Below, one piece after another: positions 45,893-63,442 of a stretch of DNA of 64,000 nucleotides (positions are counted from its first letter, which is position 1; each line of letters opens with the position of its first letter). The notes beneath the pieces were generated by a model. The model did no database searches and was not told the DNA's origin. It saw only the letters and a program-made list of their open reading frames with translations. The DNA lies in NCBI RefSeq assembly GCF_045679555.1, contig NC_092087.1, positions 24,429,367-24,493,366 of the forward strand, written 5' to 3'. The DNA comes from Salvelinus alpinus. Lineage: Eukaryota; Chordata; Actinopteri; Salmoniformes; Salmonidae. The position numbers were made by a program, and so were the translations under genes.

Positions 45893-47200
45893 ACCAGTTT
45901 ATGCCCTTTTTCTTCTTCTATGATATCATGCGTCCGCAAACAAACGTGTAAGGTGCATGTCGCCACCTACTGTGCTGGAGTGTGTGATCAATCATGGTCT
46001 GCCAAATTCTGTACCACTACGAAAATACAATTAAAAACCAAATAAATCCCAACTAACTTCTACCCCCCTACCCCCCCAATCCATTACAGTTGATCTAAAT
46101 CATGCTGAAACAATCCACCCTTAGAATTATTTAGCATGTCAACAACCATTGATAGTCAATAAAGTTAACTTCCTAGCTTTCATTGGTAAGGTTAACAACA
46201 CGACTCAGGTTATGGAACGCAGAAATGCCAGGTTGAAGGTTATAGTGGATACGGCAAAAGAGTTATTGGGGGTAACAGATGTTACTGTCAAAGTTTGTTT
46301 TTACACAGCACATTCATGATTGCAAGATTTATGAACAGGTCTCGAAACCATGCAGGACCAGCAGAAGCACCAGCTCCGACAGTAGGTTCACTTAGTACAG
46401 GAGCAGCAATGGAAGCTCCATCAGACCGCACTGTAGTTCCACAAATCTGTCTTATAACCTCTGCATACGATACATCATGACTGCTTTTATATTTCTGAGC
46501 CTCTAGCCTCTCTCTGCACCTGGCATCCACCAAATGCTGCACTATGTCCCTTCTTTGACCCTCTTCTCTACTGATCACCCTTTTTTCCTCAATCACTCTT
46601 CCTCCCTTCACATTTTCTTTAACATCATCTATGGACATACTGTAGATATTGTGACCCCCAGTGATGACTCCCATCAACCTAGCATAAGCACCAGGGTGTT
46701 GGTTTTTAATCTTCTTCCCATGAAGCTTTTCCATTTGCAGAATCTTCCCTTGCTGAGCCTGACTACCACAAAATATTAGCAATCTACCTTTTCCAATGAA
46801 CCGGGCTAGTTTGATTTTAAATGAGGCCCTGTGGTCTCATCAAACACTCACCACTTTCTACACCAACACATCTTTACTCTTGCATCCTACCTTGGCCCTC
46901 TTTATGTTTTCTTTAGTAGACACTTCACTGCTTTCAGTTTCATGACCTCTTTTCTTCCTATGTCTTTCCACTATTGACCATTCAGGTCATTGACCCTCAT
47001 CCTCCCGCTCCATATCATCAGAACAGACACCCATATTGTTCGCATTCCAGCACAGCTGTTGCTTCACCAACTTGTTCTCAATTTCCTCCATTTCGTCCAC
47101 ACTACTCGCTGCCATATCCAACCCGAGCGCGTTGTCAAGCCCTCACTCACACTCAAACCCGGGCCAGCCTTGTCATGTTTTTGATGAGACAAAGAACATT
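45893..47200 (-). mobile_element. ORF1-only LINE, copy 1, with internal inversion
   Basis: The start is MAASSVDEMEEIENKLVKQQ (about 47118 leftwards). The middle (46288-46782) includes GKKIKNQHPGAYARLMGVI and SSHDVSYAEVIRQICGTTV. The zinc-knuckle segment present in copy 2 has been deleted. The 3' end (45893-46165) ends in a (GAA)n-type tail. 46166-46300 is in the opposite orientation to both sides and matches 47946-48360 of copy 2. No reverse transcriptase sequence is present. Confidence 0.78.
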
Positions 47201-47288
47201 TAACAAACTGTTTTCAGCGTTACAAGTCTTCTCCTCTTCTGCAAACGCACTACTCTCAGCGATTACTGAGCATCAATCATTTAGCCTG

Positions 47289-48591
47289 AAATTGGGAAAA
47301 AGTTGGTTGAAGCAACAGCTGTGCTGGAATGCAAACAATATGGGTGTCAGTTCTGATGGTATGGAGCGTGAGGCATTAAAGAAAATATGAAAGGAGAAAG
47401 AGTGGTTGAGGCCAGGTTGATCAGTAGGAAAGAAGGCTTTCATTTATTTGACTTATCAGTGCTGCTGAGGTGTGAGAAGGTTATGTCTGGAAAAGTACAG
47501 ATAGGATTCCTTAGTTTCAATGTCAGAGCATTTGTCCCTTCCCCATTGCAGTGTTTTAAATGCAAAAGATTTGGACATGTAGCTGCTCAATGTAAAGGAA
47601 GGAAAAGATGTGCCAAGTGTGGAGGGAAACATGATTACGGTGAATGTGGGAGTAATGTGAAGGTTAAGTGTTGTAATTGTGGGGGGGCATAGTACAGCAT
47701 TTGGTGGATGCCAGGTGCAGAGAGAGGCTAGACAGACTCATAGATATAGAATTAGTCATGATGTATCGTATGCAGAGGCTGTAAGACAGATTGCTGGAAC
47801 TACAGTGTGGAATGATGGCGCTTCCATGGCTGTTCCTGTAGTAAGTGCACCTAATGTTGTGTTTCTGCTGGTCCTGGCATGGTTTGGAGGCCTGTTCAGA
47901 AATCTTGTACTCATGAATGTGTGGTGTCAAAGCACACTTTGATAATGAATAAAGTTGACTTCATAGCTTTTATTGGTAAGGTTATCAATACGACTCAGGT
48001 CTATCACTCTAGTGTTTAATTTCTAAATTGTAATTATTTCGCCACTATGGCCTATTTATTACCTACCTCCCTTATCTTTCCTCATTTGCACACTCTGTAT
48101 ATAGACTTTTTTTCTCTATTGTGTTATTGATTGTATGTTTGTTTATTCCATGTGTAACTCTGTGTTGTTGTTTGTGTCGCACTGCTTTGCTTTATCTTGG
48201 CCAGGTCGCAGTTGTAAATGAGAACTTGTTCTCAACTAGCTTACCTGGTTAAATAAAGGTGAAATAAATAAATAACAAGGTTGTAGAAAGCAGAAATGCC
48301 AGGTTGAAGGTTATTGTGGATACAGCAAAAGAGATATTGGGGGTAACAGATGTTACTGTTGAAATGGTTGTTGACATACTGAACAATCCTAAGGGTGGAG
48401 TTTTTCAGCATGATATAGATCAAGTTTAATGGGGTAGATGTTAGTAGGGATTTATTTGTTTTTTATTTTATTTTCATGGTAGTACAGAATTGGGCAGAAC
48501 ATGATTGATCCTACATTCCAGCACAGCAGGTGGCGGCGGCATGCACTCAAATGATTGTTTGCGGACCACCATGATATCATAGAAGAAGAAC
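47289..48591 (+). mobile_element. ORF1-only LINE, copy 2, with target duplication
   Basis: The frame 47387-47692 has a triple CCHC zinc-knuckle block (CFKCKRFGHVAAQC, CAKCGGKHDYGEC, CCNCGG), as in jockey/I-like ORF1 proteins, then HDVSYAEAVRQ and GKVIN..., then directly the 3' UTR with 'cagcaggtggcggcggcatg' and a GAA-type tail. 'catttagcctg' flanks it at 47278-47288 and 48592-48602. It is 5' truncated exactly at the first duplication. An L2 LINE tail sits inside at 48001-48278. No ORF2. Confidence 0.83.
48001..48278 (+). mobile_element. L2 LINE 3' tail inserted in copy 2
   Basis: Only the last ~280 bp of the RSg-1-like family, ending 'ggttaaataaaggtgaaat'. The empty site is readable in copy 1 ('cgactcaggttatggaacgc', near 46203). 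Confidence 0.9.
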
Positions 48592-48627
48592 CATTTAGCC
48601 TGGGAAGCAACCTGTTTACGCCATTAC

Positions 48628-50018
48628 AAACACTTATTTCCGGTGTTCTGTCGAAACGGCCCCTCCTAGGAAATGCTTTTGAGAACTTGATATAGCTAGC
48701 TGAAGTGGAATAGAAAGAATCGCAAGAAGCGAGATCAGCGTGTTTTCAGCGTGTTTTGAGAGAAAAAGATGGCGGAAGCAGATGATGAAGTGGATTCTGA
48801 ATCTAATGGCGGTAGAATCAAGGAGAATTGGAATATTGTCCAAAATAATGGAAAACGGAGAAAAGTAGTGTACAATGATGATAATTTAACTTTGTATCTT
48901 GTAGGACTACGGATTATTAATGAGGAGCAACTGATCGAATGACCAATCTTGAGGAATCCATTGGAGATATCCAAACTGGTGGAGAGAGTGCAGGGTAGAG
49001 TGAAGGCTGTGGGGATCAGGAGAGGCGGGCTTGTTTAGATTGTATGTGCTTCTGCGGATCAGAAGAACGTGTGTTGCGTCTCACCCGATTTTATACGTTT
49101 GAAGTGTCGTGTGTGTGTCTCTTAGGAACAGGGCACCCCTCAAGGGTTATAGCTGGTGTCTCGTGGGAAGTGGATGTTGAAGAGATGAAAAATATTCCTG
49201 GAGTGATTGATGCACGTCGGCTGAATCATGTGGGGAATTAAGAAAAAGAGAAGAGTCTATCTGTTCTTTTGTTTTTTGATATGGAGTCTCTCCCTATTCA
49301 AGTGCAGTTAGGGTATATTAACTACAGAGTCGGGTTATTTATCCAAAGACCAATGCAGTGTGATCATTCTAAAGCTTTTGGTCATGTATCAAGTGTTTGC
49401 ATACGGGAGAACCCTAGATGTCCAAGTTGTGGAAAATATCATATCGTGTTATAAAAGTGATGAAAATGTGACATGTTGCAATTGTGATGGGAACCATGAA
49501 GCCACGTCTTTCGAATGCCCCACAAGGGTGAAAGAGAATGAGGTGGCCAAAGTCAGGGCTGTCCAGAGCATTTCATATGCAGCAGCTGTTAAAGGGTTGA
49601 GGGTTTGAATGGTTCACCTGAAGAGTCCATGGTGGTGGATAGTCTTTCACTGCAGGGGTTACATTTCACGAGCAGGATCCTGACATTGTAAAGGTTAAGA
49701 AGGTGGCCTTTATAGCTATGGTGATTAATTGCCCTGCCAAGGTGGAGAGAAGGTCCAGGAAGATAGAAATCATTGTGGATGCGGCAGGGGTTCCTTGGGC
49801 TGAAAGATTTCTCGGCGAAGGAGTTATATGCAATATTGTCACAAGCCGTAGGGAGATTTGTTTTGTCAATGTACTTTTTCTATTTGGGTGGATTAAGTTA
49901 GTTATGCATTTTATTTTTTACCTTGTTTTGGTTTCAACCCGTCCAGTTGGTGGCGGCAAAACACATGTTTTGGTTGTAGTCTGTCATAAAACCCACAGAA
50001 GAAGAAGATGAAGAAGAA
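48628..50018 (+). mobile_element. ORF1-only LINE, copy 3, flanked by a 14-bp duplication
   Basis: 'gtttacgccattac' occurs at 48614-48627 and 50019-50032. Inside: a 5' UTR, ORF1 from 48769 (MAEADDEVDSESNGGR, NWNIVQNNGKRRK), a decayed CCHC region (49360-49500; CNCDGNHEATSFECP), SISYAAAVKG, an IVDAAG block near 49770, then the 3' UTR with 'gttggtggcggcaaaacaca' and a (GAAGAA) tail at 49996-50018. There is no ORF2 and stops are frequent. It is a more distant member than copies 1 and 2. Confidence 0.87.
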
Positions 50019-50032
50019 GTTTACGCCATTAC

Positions 50033-50153
50033 GTGAGAAATGAATTAAGCGTCATCCTTTCGGGTGCAACTTCGATCTTAGTGGCGCGCGGCATTTTTGT
50101 TTTTTCCCCCCTCTCTCTAGCTTCAACTATACATACTGTTTAATTATATAACA
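50033..50153 (+). promoter_or_regulatory. rpn1: Residual proximal promoter and 5' UTR of rpn1
   Basis: The 121 bp between the LINE's target duplication and the ATG contain 'ctttcgggtgcaacttcg' and 'gtggcgcgcgg', a small CpG-rich island, then a pyrimidine run. No TATA box is evident. The start site is inferred near 50055-50095. Confidence 0.5.
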
Positions 50154-54155
<4,002 letters not shown>

Positions 54156-55650
54156 ACACCACTATACACGTGTCAGTGTACAAAAAACACATGTGCTGCC
54201 CCAACTACACATCTGTTGATCCGGCCCTGCAGTTATTATAAAATAAGAAATATTTACCTTTGCACACATTCACCCGCAAGCTCATTGTCCATCCCAGTCA
54301 CAAAGTACACACACTAAAGGAACCTGTAGGTGCATGCAAACACTTGTGCCTCGCTAGAAACACAACAGCGTTATGCTTCACACCACAGGAAATGCTTGCG
54401 TCACACCTTACATGGCAGTCTAAGTTAAATTGCGAGGAAGAGCTCTGTTGTTCGTCTGAGTAAATGCAGAATTTTCATGTTTAAATTTGGAATCTTAGGC
54501 CTCCCGGGTGGCGCAGTGGTCTAAGCACTGCATCACAGTGCTAGCTGTGCCACCAGAGACTGGGTTCGAGCCCAGGCTCTGTCGCACCCGGCTGCGACCG
54601 GGAGGTCCATGGGGCGACGCACAATTGGCCTAGCGCTGCCCGGGTTAGGGAGGGTTTGGCCGGTAGGGATATCCTTGTCTCATCGCGTACTAGCGACTTC
54701 TGTGTCGGGCCGGGTGCAGTGCACGCTGACACCATCGCCAGGTGTACGGTGTTTCCTCCGACACATTGGTGCGGCTGGCTTCCGGGTTGGATGCGCGCTG
54801 TTGAGAAGCAGTGCGGTTGGGTTGTGTTTCGGAGGACGCATGGCTTTCGACCTTTGTCTCTTCTGAGCCCGTACGGCTGTACGGGAGTTGTAGCGATGAG
54901 ACAAGACAGTAACTACTAACAATTGGATACTAGAAAAGGGGGGTGAAAAAAATAAACATTTTGAATCTTTTGTGTATATAATATTATTTTTGTAACCTTT
55001 TTTGAATGGTCGGTGGTGATAAGGGTGGAGTAGTCATCAGTGCCCCTGAAATAAGGGATCCCTTGTGAGTCAAACAGTCTCTAAATGTCTTCGTCATATT
55101 CTTTGCACTTACGAACTATTGTTACTTCGCCCTGGCTGTTATATTTGAACAAAGTTGAAGCTCTGAAACGGTGTGGACCACAATCCAAAGGGTTACCATC
55201 TTCATGTTAAGTTTCTCATTGTCCCTCTGTAATATTTTCTAACATTTTGTATAATTTCTCTTTGTAAATGGTATATTTTCTTTGATAGGAGATTTAGTGA
55301 ATGCATGAGATTAGGCCATGTGTGTGGGGAATAGTATGGGGCAGTCGAAGACATTGAGTGATAATGTATGTGAACCTGTATCGTTAGTAAATGAAATGGG
55401 GAAAATGAACCAAGTTTGAAACATTGTCTGAGAACTGTTTTAAAATACAAATGATTCCTCCACTTTTAAAACTCTTGAGTGAAGTAACCTAGTTCCACCA
55501 CCCGAGGGCACTCTTGCTCAAGATATTTTCCCCATCTGTGGTGGGAAAGTGAGGCTTTTGTCTTGAGAAAGGGATAGTGCCTACAAAGTTTGCACTGTTT
55601 TATTTTATTTTAATATGGAAGCAACCCCAAATAAAACCACTGGTGCTCAA
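54156..55650 (+). other. rpn1: rpn1 3' UTR and poly(A) signal
   Basis: After the stop, about 0.34 kb of UTR, the SINE, then UTR-like sequence to AATAAA at 55630-55635 ('accccaaataaaaccac'). An earlier AATAAA at 54951 is SINE-borne. Which is used cannot be told from sequence. Confidence 0.5.
54498..54960 (+). mobile_element. tRNA-derived SINE in the rpn1 3' UTR
   Basis: It starts 'ggcctcccgggtggcgcagt' with an A box, followed by B box 'gggttcgagccc', and has a long body ending in an A-rich tail with AATAAA (54951-54956). A SmaI site (CCCGGG) is near its start. Which salmonid SINE family it is, I cannot fix. Flanking 'ttggaatctt' and 'ttgaatctt' could be a target duplication with one change. 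Confidence 0.85.
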
Positions 55651-56346
55651 TTCATATGTGATCCATGTAAATGTGGCTTGCTGATTCTCTCTTAATCATG
55701 GGGGAAAATTGGCTTGTTCTTTAATTTTGCTGATCATCACATCAGCTAATTATATTATTGAAGACACTAAATCGTGGCTCACCTGTCAATTAATTAATAA
55801 ACGAGAGGGCAATGGTGGGTTGAATTCTCCATTACATTCAAAGATGTCACATACTGTATATGACATGTATATTACATTTCCCTTCTCCACATTCCTCTGG
55901 GAATTTCCAACACGATTTATTCTAGAGTGCACACTGGGCCTTAGTAGGATGACCACACCTAGCAACCCAAACTGCCAGTGGAGGGTGGCACTCCCTAGGA
56001 AACCTGCTTATTTCTTCCTGATCAGAGAGAAGGACGAACAGGAGATGAGACATAGGTCAGTCTGAGGTCACCGCTTTCCCTTTAGGGTCGTAAGAGGTTG
56101 TGCCAAGGCATTTTCTGTGCTATAACTACCCATTCTAGTTGCCATGATAATGTTCATGTATTGTATGTGCATTACAATAATCATTGTGAAAATACACATT
56201 GGAGGAAGGCAAAGACAATGTCTGTTAGCACTGATGTTCGGTGGCGTTACAAGGCCCACAATGGCATTTTGTGTTTGCGCTTCAGTGGAGATTTGGAGCT
56301 GCAGGGCTGGTAGACCCCCCCTCAGCCAATCATTCTCACACCAACA
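55651..56346. other. Intergenic, no gene seen
   Basis: 0.7 kb with no recognised element before a Tc1 transposon. Confidence 0.35.
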
Positions 56347-56348
56347 TA

Positions 56349-57807
56349 AACTCAGCAAAAAAAGAAACGTCCTCTCACTGTCAACTGTGTTAATTTTCAG
56401 CAAACTTAACGTGTAAATATTTGGATGAACATAAGATTCAACAACTGAGACATGACCTGAACAAATTCCACAGACATGTGACTAACAAATGGAATAATGT
56501 GTCCCTGAACATAGGGGAGTCAAAATCAAAAGTAACAGTCAGTATCTGGTCTGGCCACCAGCTGCATTAAGTACTGCAGTGCATCTTCTCTTCATGGACT
56601 GCACCAGATTTGCCAGTTCTTGCTGTGAGATGTTACCCCACTCTTCCACCAAGGCACCTGCAAGTTTCTGGACATTTATGGGTGGAATGGCCCTAGCCCT
56701 CACCCTCCGATCCAACAGGTCCCAGACGTGCTCCATGGGATTGAGATCCGGGCTCTTCCCTGGTCACGGCAGAACACTGACATTGCTGTCTTGCAGGAAA
56801 TCACGCACAGAATGAGCAGTATGGCTGGAGGCATTGTCATGCTGGAGGGTCATGTCAGGATGAGGCTGTAGGAAGGGTACCACATGAGGGAGGAGGATGT
56901 CTTCCTTGTAACGCACAGCGTTGAGATTGCCTGCAATGACAAAAATCTCAGTCCGATGATGCTGTGACACACCGCCCCAGACCATGACGGACCCTCCACC
57001 TCTAAATCGATCCCCCTCCAGAGTGCAGGCCTCGGTGTAACACTCATTCCTTCGACGATAAACGCGAATCCGACCATCACCCCTGGTGAGACAAAACTGC
57101 GACTCGTCAGTGAAGAGCACTTTTTGCCAGTCCTGTCTGGTCTAGTGACGTTGTTGCCGGTGATGTCTGGTGAGGATCTGCCTTACAACAGGCCTACATG
57201 CCCTCAGTCCATTCTCTTTCAGCCTATTGCGGACAGTCTGAGCACTGATGGAGGGATTGTGCGTTCCTGGTGTAACTCAGGCAGCTGTTGTTGCCATCCT
57301 GTACCTGTCCCGCAGGTGTGATGTTCGGATGTACCGATCCTGTGCAGGTGTTGTTACACGTGGTCTGCCACTGCGAGGACGATCTACTGTCCGTCCTGTC
57401 TCCCTGTAGAGCTGTCTTAGGTGTCTCACAGTACGGACATTGCAATTTATTGCCCTGGCCACATCTGCATTCCTCATGCCTCCTTGCAGCAGGCCTAAGG
57501 CATGTTCACGCAGATGAGCAGGGACCCTGGGCATCTTTCTTTTGGTTTTAGAAAGTCAGTAGAAAGTCCTCTTTAGTGTCCTAAGTTTTCATAACTGTGA
57601 CCTTAATTGCCTACCGTCTGTAAGCTGTTAGTGTCTTAACGACCGTTCCACATGTGCATGTTCATTAATTGTTTATGGTTCATTGAACGAGCATGGGAAA
57701 CAGTGTTTAAACCCTTTACAATTAAGATCTGTGAAGTTTGGATTTTTACGAATTATCTTTGAAAGACAGGGTCCTGAAAAAGGGATATTTCTCTTTTTGC
57801 CGAGTTT
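56349..57807 (-). mobile_element. Tc1-like transposon, second copy of the 11487 family
   Basis: Ends 'aactcagcaaaaaaagaaac' (56349) and 'ctctttttgccgagtt' (57807). Transposase on - in three broken frames: 57277-57534 (HTH, GMRNADVARAINCNVRTVRH, RPRSGRPRVTTPAQDRY), 56764-57120 (LFTDESQFCLTRGDGRI with the first Asp, LQHDNASSHTAHSVRDFL with the second) and 56539-56736 (MEHVWDLLDRRVRARAI, downstream of the catalytic Glu). The breaks are few, so the ORF is nearly intact, but it is not functional as read. The opposite-strand copy lacks its SINE. Confidence 0.92.
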
Positions 57808-58940
57808 CCTATACTGCAGACATACTGTAGTTGACATAGTTTCCCTCACTTGTTTGCAGTGGTATGTCAAACAAAACAGCTGAGGTAATGTAACGCTTCT
57901 TACTATTAAATGACGCCATCACATCACAACTTGGTTACCAGTATGTTAGATCTTATTGTATTCTACAGCAGGTTGCATACTTATTTGTGAACCGCTGTAT
58001 GTTTGGCAAATAAACTGTTAACAAGGGAGAGAGCGAAAGTATTGCTTAAGTACAGTATGTTGCATTAGCTCTTCATAATACCACCAATTCCTCACATCTG
58101 ACATCACTTCCAATAGTGGCAATAATTTGATTATGTCTTACCCAAATGAGTGGCATAGCGACAGATTCAAAATGTGTTTTCTTGTAATAGTTTAGTGTGA
58201 TTTACTGTATTTGGTTGATATGTGGGTGGTAGGAGGTGAAGATTCGTTAGAGATGTTCCTTTCGGTTCTGGCCCTGCCTTGCTTTAGTTTCAGCCTATAG
58301 GGGATGTGATAACCGGTCACACCAGGGCTGCGGTTGAGCTGTTGACCAAATCCGAGCAAAATTCTGTTTAAACCGGAATCTACAAACAGAACTGTATCCT
58401 GATGTGTCGAAGAGTGAAAGCTGAGGAACGTGTGTGTGTGTGAACCATGTGGTTGTTATGAGTTGCATAAATAATATTTATTTCCTCATGCAGTAACTTA
58501 GGCTATTGCAAGTAAGTTATTTCTCAGAATTAATTAATAGTGTTGGAAGAATCTGAAAGAAAAAGCCAGGTACCTATGAAATGGGGAATCTAGAGGCCAA
58601 GAGCAACGTGACATGGTGGTGATTGATTATGTTGAGAGCTCACCTGCAGCCCCCTTCTCCTAATCTCTTTCTCCCTCTCTTTAACACACACACACCCTAC
58701 CGAGGGACCAGTCACTGTCAGAGAACAATATCCTGCACTGAAGACCCTTCAAAGTGCGTGCTCATAAATCACTCCCTCAGAGAAGCCATCCTCCCTGTCC
58801 CTATTTTATTATACATGCAGCACATACATACACGCACATAGCAGAAGGTTGAAGAAAGAAGAGAGAAACCATGCAGATTAGGAGGAAACTAATCCAAACA
58901 TCAAGGGAGTTCTCAATACTCACACATATGCATGCAAAAC
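57808..58940. other. Intergenic, no gene seen
   Basis: 1.1 kb with a short GT run near 58430-58443 and an ACAC stretch near 58685; no exon was recognised. Confidence 0.35.
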
Positions 58941-59492
58941 CTGGTCTCATAGACTAGACATAACATAGTAAACATAAATCCAGGAGCCTCAAATTAGAAC
59001 GATATCTTATGTTTGGTATGATTACATAAGACAGAAGGTTAGTTAACGCAAAACAAAAGTAGGGTGGGTGGATGGGCGTATAACCAGGTTGCTTGTTTGA
59101 ATCTCATCACGGACAACTTGCATTTTAGCTAATTAGTAACTTTGCAACTACTTGCTACTTTTTAGCTACTTTGCAACTACTTAACATGTTAGCTAACCCT
59201 AACCTTAACTGCTTAATTAACCTAACTTATAACTTTAACCCCTAACTGAGCCACCTAGCTAACGTTAGCCATAACAAATTGGAATTTGTAACATATCATA
59301 CATTTTGCAAATTCGTAACACATTGTACAAATTGCACTTCGTAACATATACAAATTGTAATTCGCAACGTATCATATGAAATGAATGATGGACATCCACA
59401 AATTAATAAATATCATACGAAACGTAACATATCATACTAATTGGAGTGTCCTGGATTTACATGTACTATGTTAAGTCTACCCCTGAGTCCAG
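58941..59492. mobile_element. Foldback MITE with ~45-bp inverted ends
   Basis: Left 'ctggtctcatagactagaca' pairs with the right end 'gtctacccctgagtccag'; inside them 'acataacatagta' pairs with 'tactatgtt', and 'aaatccaggag' with 'tcctggattt'. Inner sequence is AT-rich with many 'cgtaacatat' words and no ORF. A half copy with a SINE is at 39076-39490. Confidence 0.85.
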
Positions 59493-59866
59493 CTTGGCAT
59501 GCACACACACACATGCATTCATGAACACTCATAAACACTTACAAATGCAAATGGAAAACCATGTGCCATCAAATATCTGTCATACTTGACTGTCCTCCAT
59601 GCTGTAAAGACTGTACTCACTACCCACAATAGCTAAAATGCTGTTGATGGTATTTTACCTAAAGTGATGGTAATCTGTAGAGAATTGACTTTGGGCTACA
59701 AGGCAATATAAACAAGGAAAATCCCCATCATGCATTCTGGCAATACCCACACACTCCCAGGTCTCTGTCTCCTGTTGTATTCAAAATCATAAAAAAATGT
59801 AGCATCCTATGCTAAAATCTATGGCTTTGCTGTGGACAAATCCTGTATACTTTAGCTCCTCTTGAC

Positions 59867-60107
59867 CTGGAAACAAACAGAGATGGCTCTCCGTCCTCTA
59901 GCCCGTGTGTCTGCCATTCCACAGTGACAGGCCTGGGGCAGAGGGGCCTGCGCTGGGGGGAGATGAAAGCTGCCTGGTCAGGGCCCATGTCCTGTGCAGG
60001 TGGCAGGTGTGATTGTGGCGGGTGCAGACGAGCGAGGGCGAGGAAGAGGAGCACAATGAGAGCGCCTGTGCCCCTCTCACAGCTGCAGGGGGTGGAGATG
60101 AGCACGG
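59867..60107 (-). CDS. Possible exon of an unrecognised secreted or membrane protein
   Basis: On the - strand, between an acceptor-like CTGTCAG and a donor-like CAG|GTCAAG, an open, GC-rich frame reads a hydrophobic stretch GALIVLLFLALARL followed by FISPQRRPLCPRPVTVEWQ. Codon composition looks more exon-like than the surroundings. I cannot name a family, and no adjoining exon was confirmed (a second candidate frame lies near 60480-60636, without a good donor). It could be a chance ORF. Confidence 0.25.
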
Positions 60108-60776
60108 CTGACAGATAGACAGACAAACGGACAGAGGAGGGTAAGGAAGGGAACAGAAAGAGGGATGGAGAGATATCTGGACATGTTGTGTTCATCTGAC
60201 TTCAAACAGAGGATTGTGTCGGGGGTGTGGAGAGACACATTTTTGTCTGGGGCGGGTAGGGTGGGTCGTATGGTGAGGAAATGGAGGAAAAGGTGCAAGA
60301 GAGACAGAAAGAGGGGGACAATCATTGAGAAGGTTGTCATTGCTTCCATCTACTGCATAGAGTATGTGTGTTCTTAATCAGAGTTTGTATACATGGTATA
60401 TGTGTGTTATGTCAGTTTGTCTCTTCTCTCTATGGATTTGTATTGATGAAACGGTAATCCTCTTGCCCTCCTCCCCTTGTATGTAACTGTCCACAGCTCC
60501 CACTAAGACCCCCTGATCTCTGCCACATGGCTCTCCATCAAAGACACGCTGGTCATGCCTCTCAGGGAGAGATTCACCTAAAACATCCACTGGGCGATCC
60601 ATCTCTAGGGGAAGTGAAGAGGTGGCAGATCTGGCTCTGATGGTTATTTTATATATGTGTATGTTATCCATGACAGATCCATGGGCTTTCTAAACCCAGT
60701 GAGACATGGTTAAAAACAACTTCATCCATACACAGAGAAAGACATGCACATGTACCTATGTGCAAATGCGCACACA

Positions 60777-62739
<1,963 letters not shown>

Positions 62740-63012
62740 CGATCACACCTACAGTGTCTTGCGTTTAAGTACACCAGAAGTACATTCATTTCCAATAGAA
62801 TAATGAGTTTGTCTTGCAGCATTGCGTTGCAGAGGCAGTTGCAGTGTGTTCTGTGTGGTGCATATGTTAAATTTATCAAACATATGCATCAAATTGTATG
62901 CTTAGATGGCTTGACAGAAATGGTAGCAGAAGGTGAATGTTGAACTTTTGTTGCACACATATCCAGATGATGCTGATTACCATTTTGCGCAACGAAAGTG
63001 TAGGTGTGATCG
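62740..63012 (-). mobile_element. Short MITE with inverted ends
   Basis: Ends 'cgatcacacctacag' (62740) and 'gtgtaggtgtgatcg' (63012), an almost perfect 15-bp inverted repeat. No coding content. It is the better-ended copy of the element in rpn1 intron 2. Confidence 0.82.
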
Positions 63013-63442
63013 ACGCATAATCGTGTATGCCAAATATGCTCTCATAAGACATCAAAAATAACATGGGAGAATAAAGGAATATTAGTTCTAGCATACCACA
63101 CCAGGTCTATAGTATGCCTATTTCATACACATAAAACATGGAAAAAGAATTGTGTTTGAATTTTAATATTTTAAGAAAGGCATTTGTTAGAGAATTATCA
63201 GTATGCCTATAGAAAACGGCAGAAACTGTTTGTCTGCTTGCTCTAATAAACGTTTGCCATACTTTCGGGAATGTTGAGGTATATTGGCTTATTGTATTTG
63301 TTATATAGGCCTATATATTGCATTTGTAAGGTTTTAGTGAACTAACACTCGCACTTGACTCGTTTCCCTCTTAGTAGCTCTGGCTTTGCTGATATCTACT
63401 TTATTGAGGAAAAATGTACTTACTATGACGTATATATGTCGT

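Noticed and set aside
47387-47692. The CCHC zinc-knuckle frame as a retroviral or LTR-element Gag
   Set aside because: Three knuckles in the jockey/I-type order, a YAEAV motif, target duplications of 11 and 14 bp with a GAA tail and no LTR or protease nearby all point to a non-LTR LINE ORF1.
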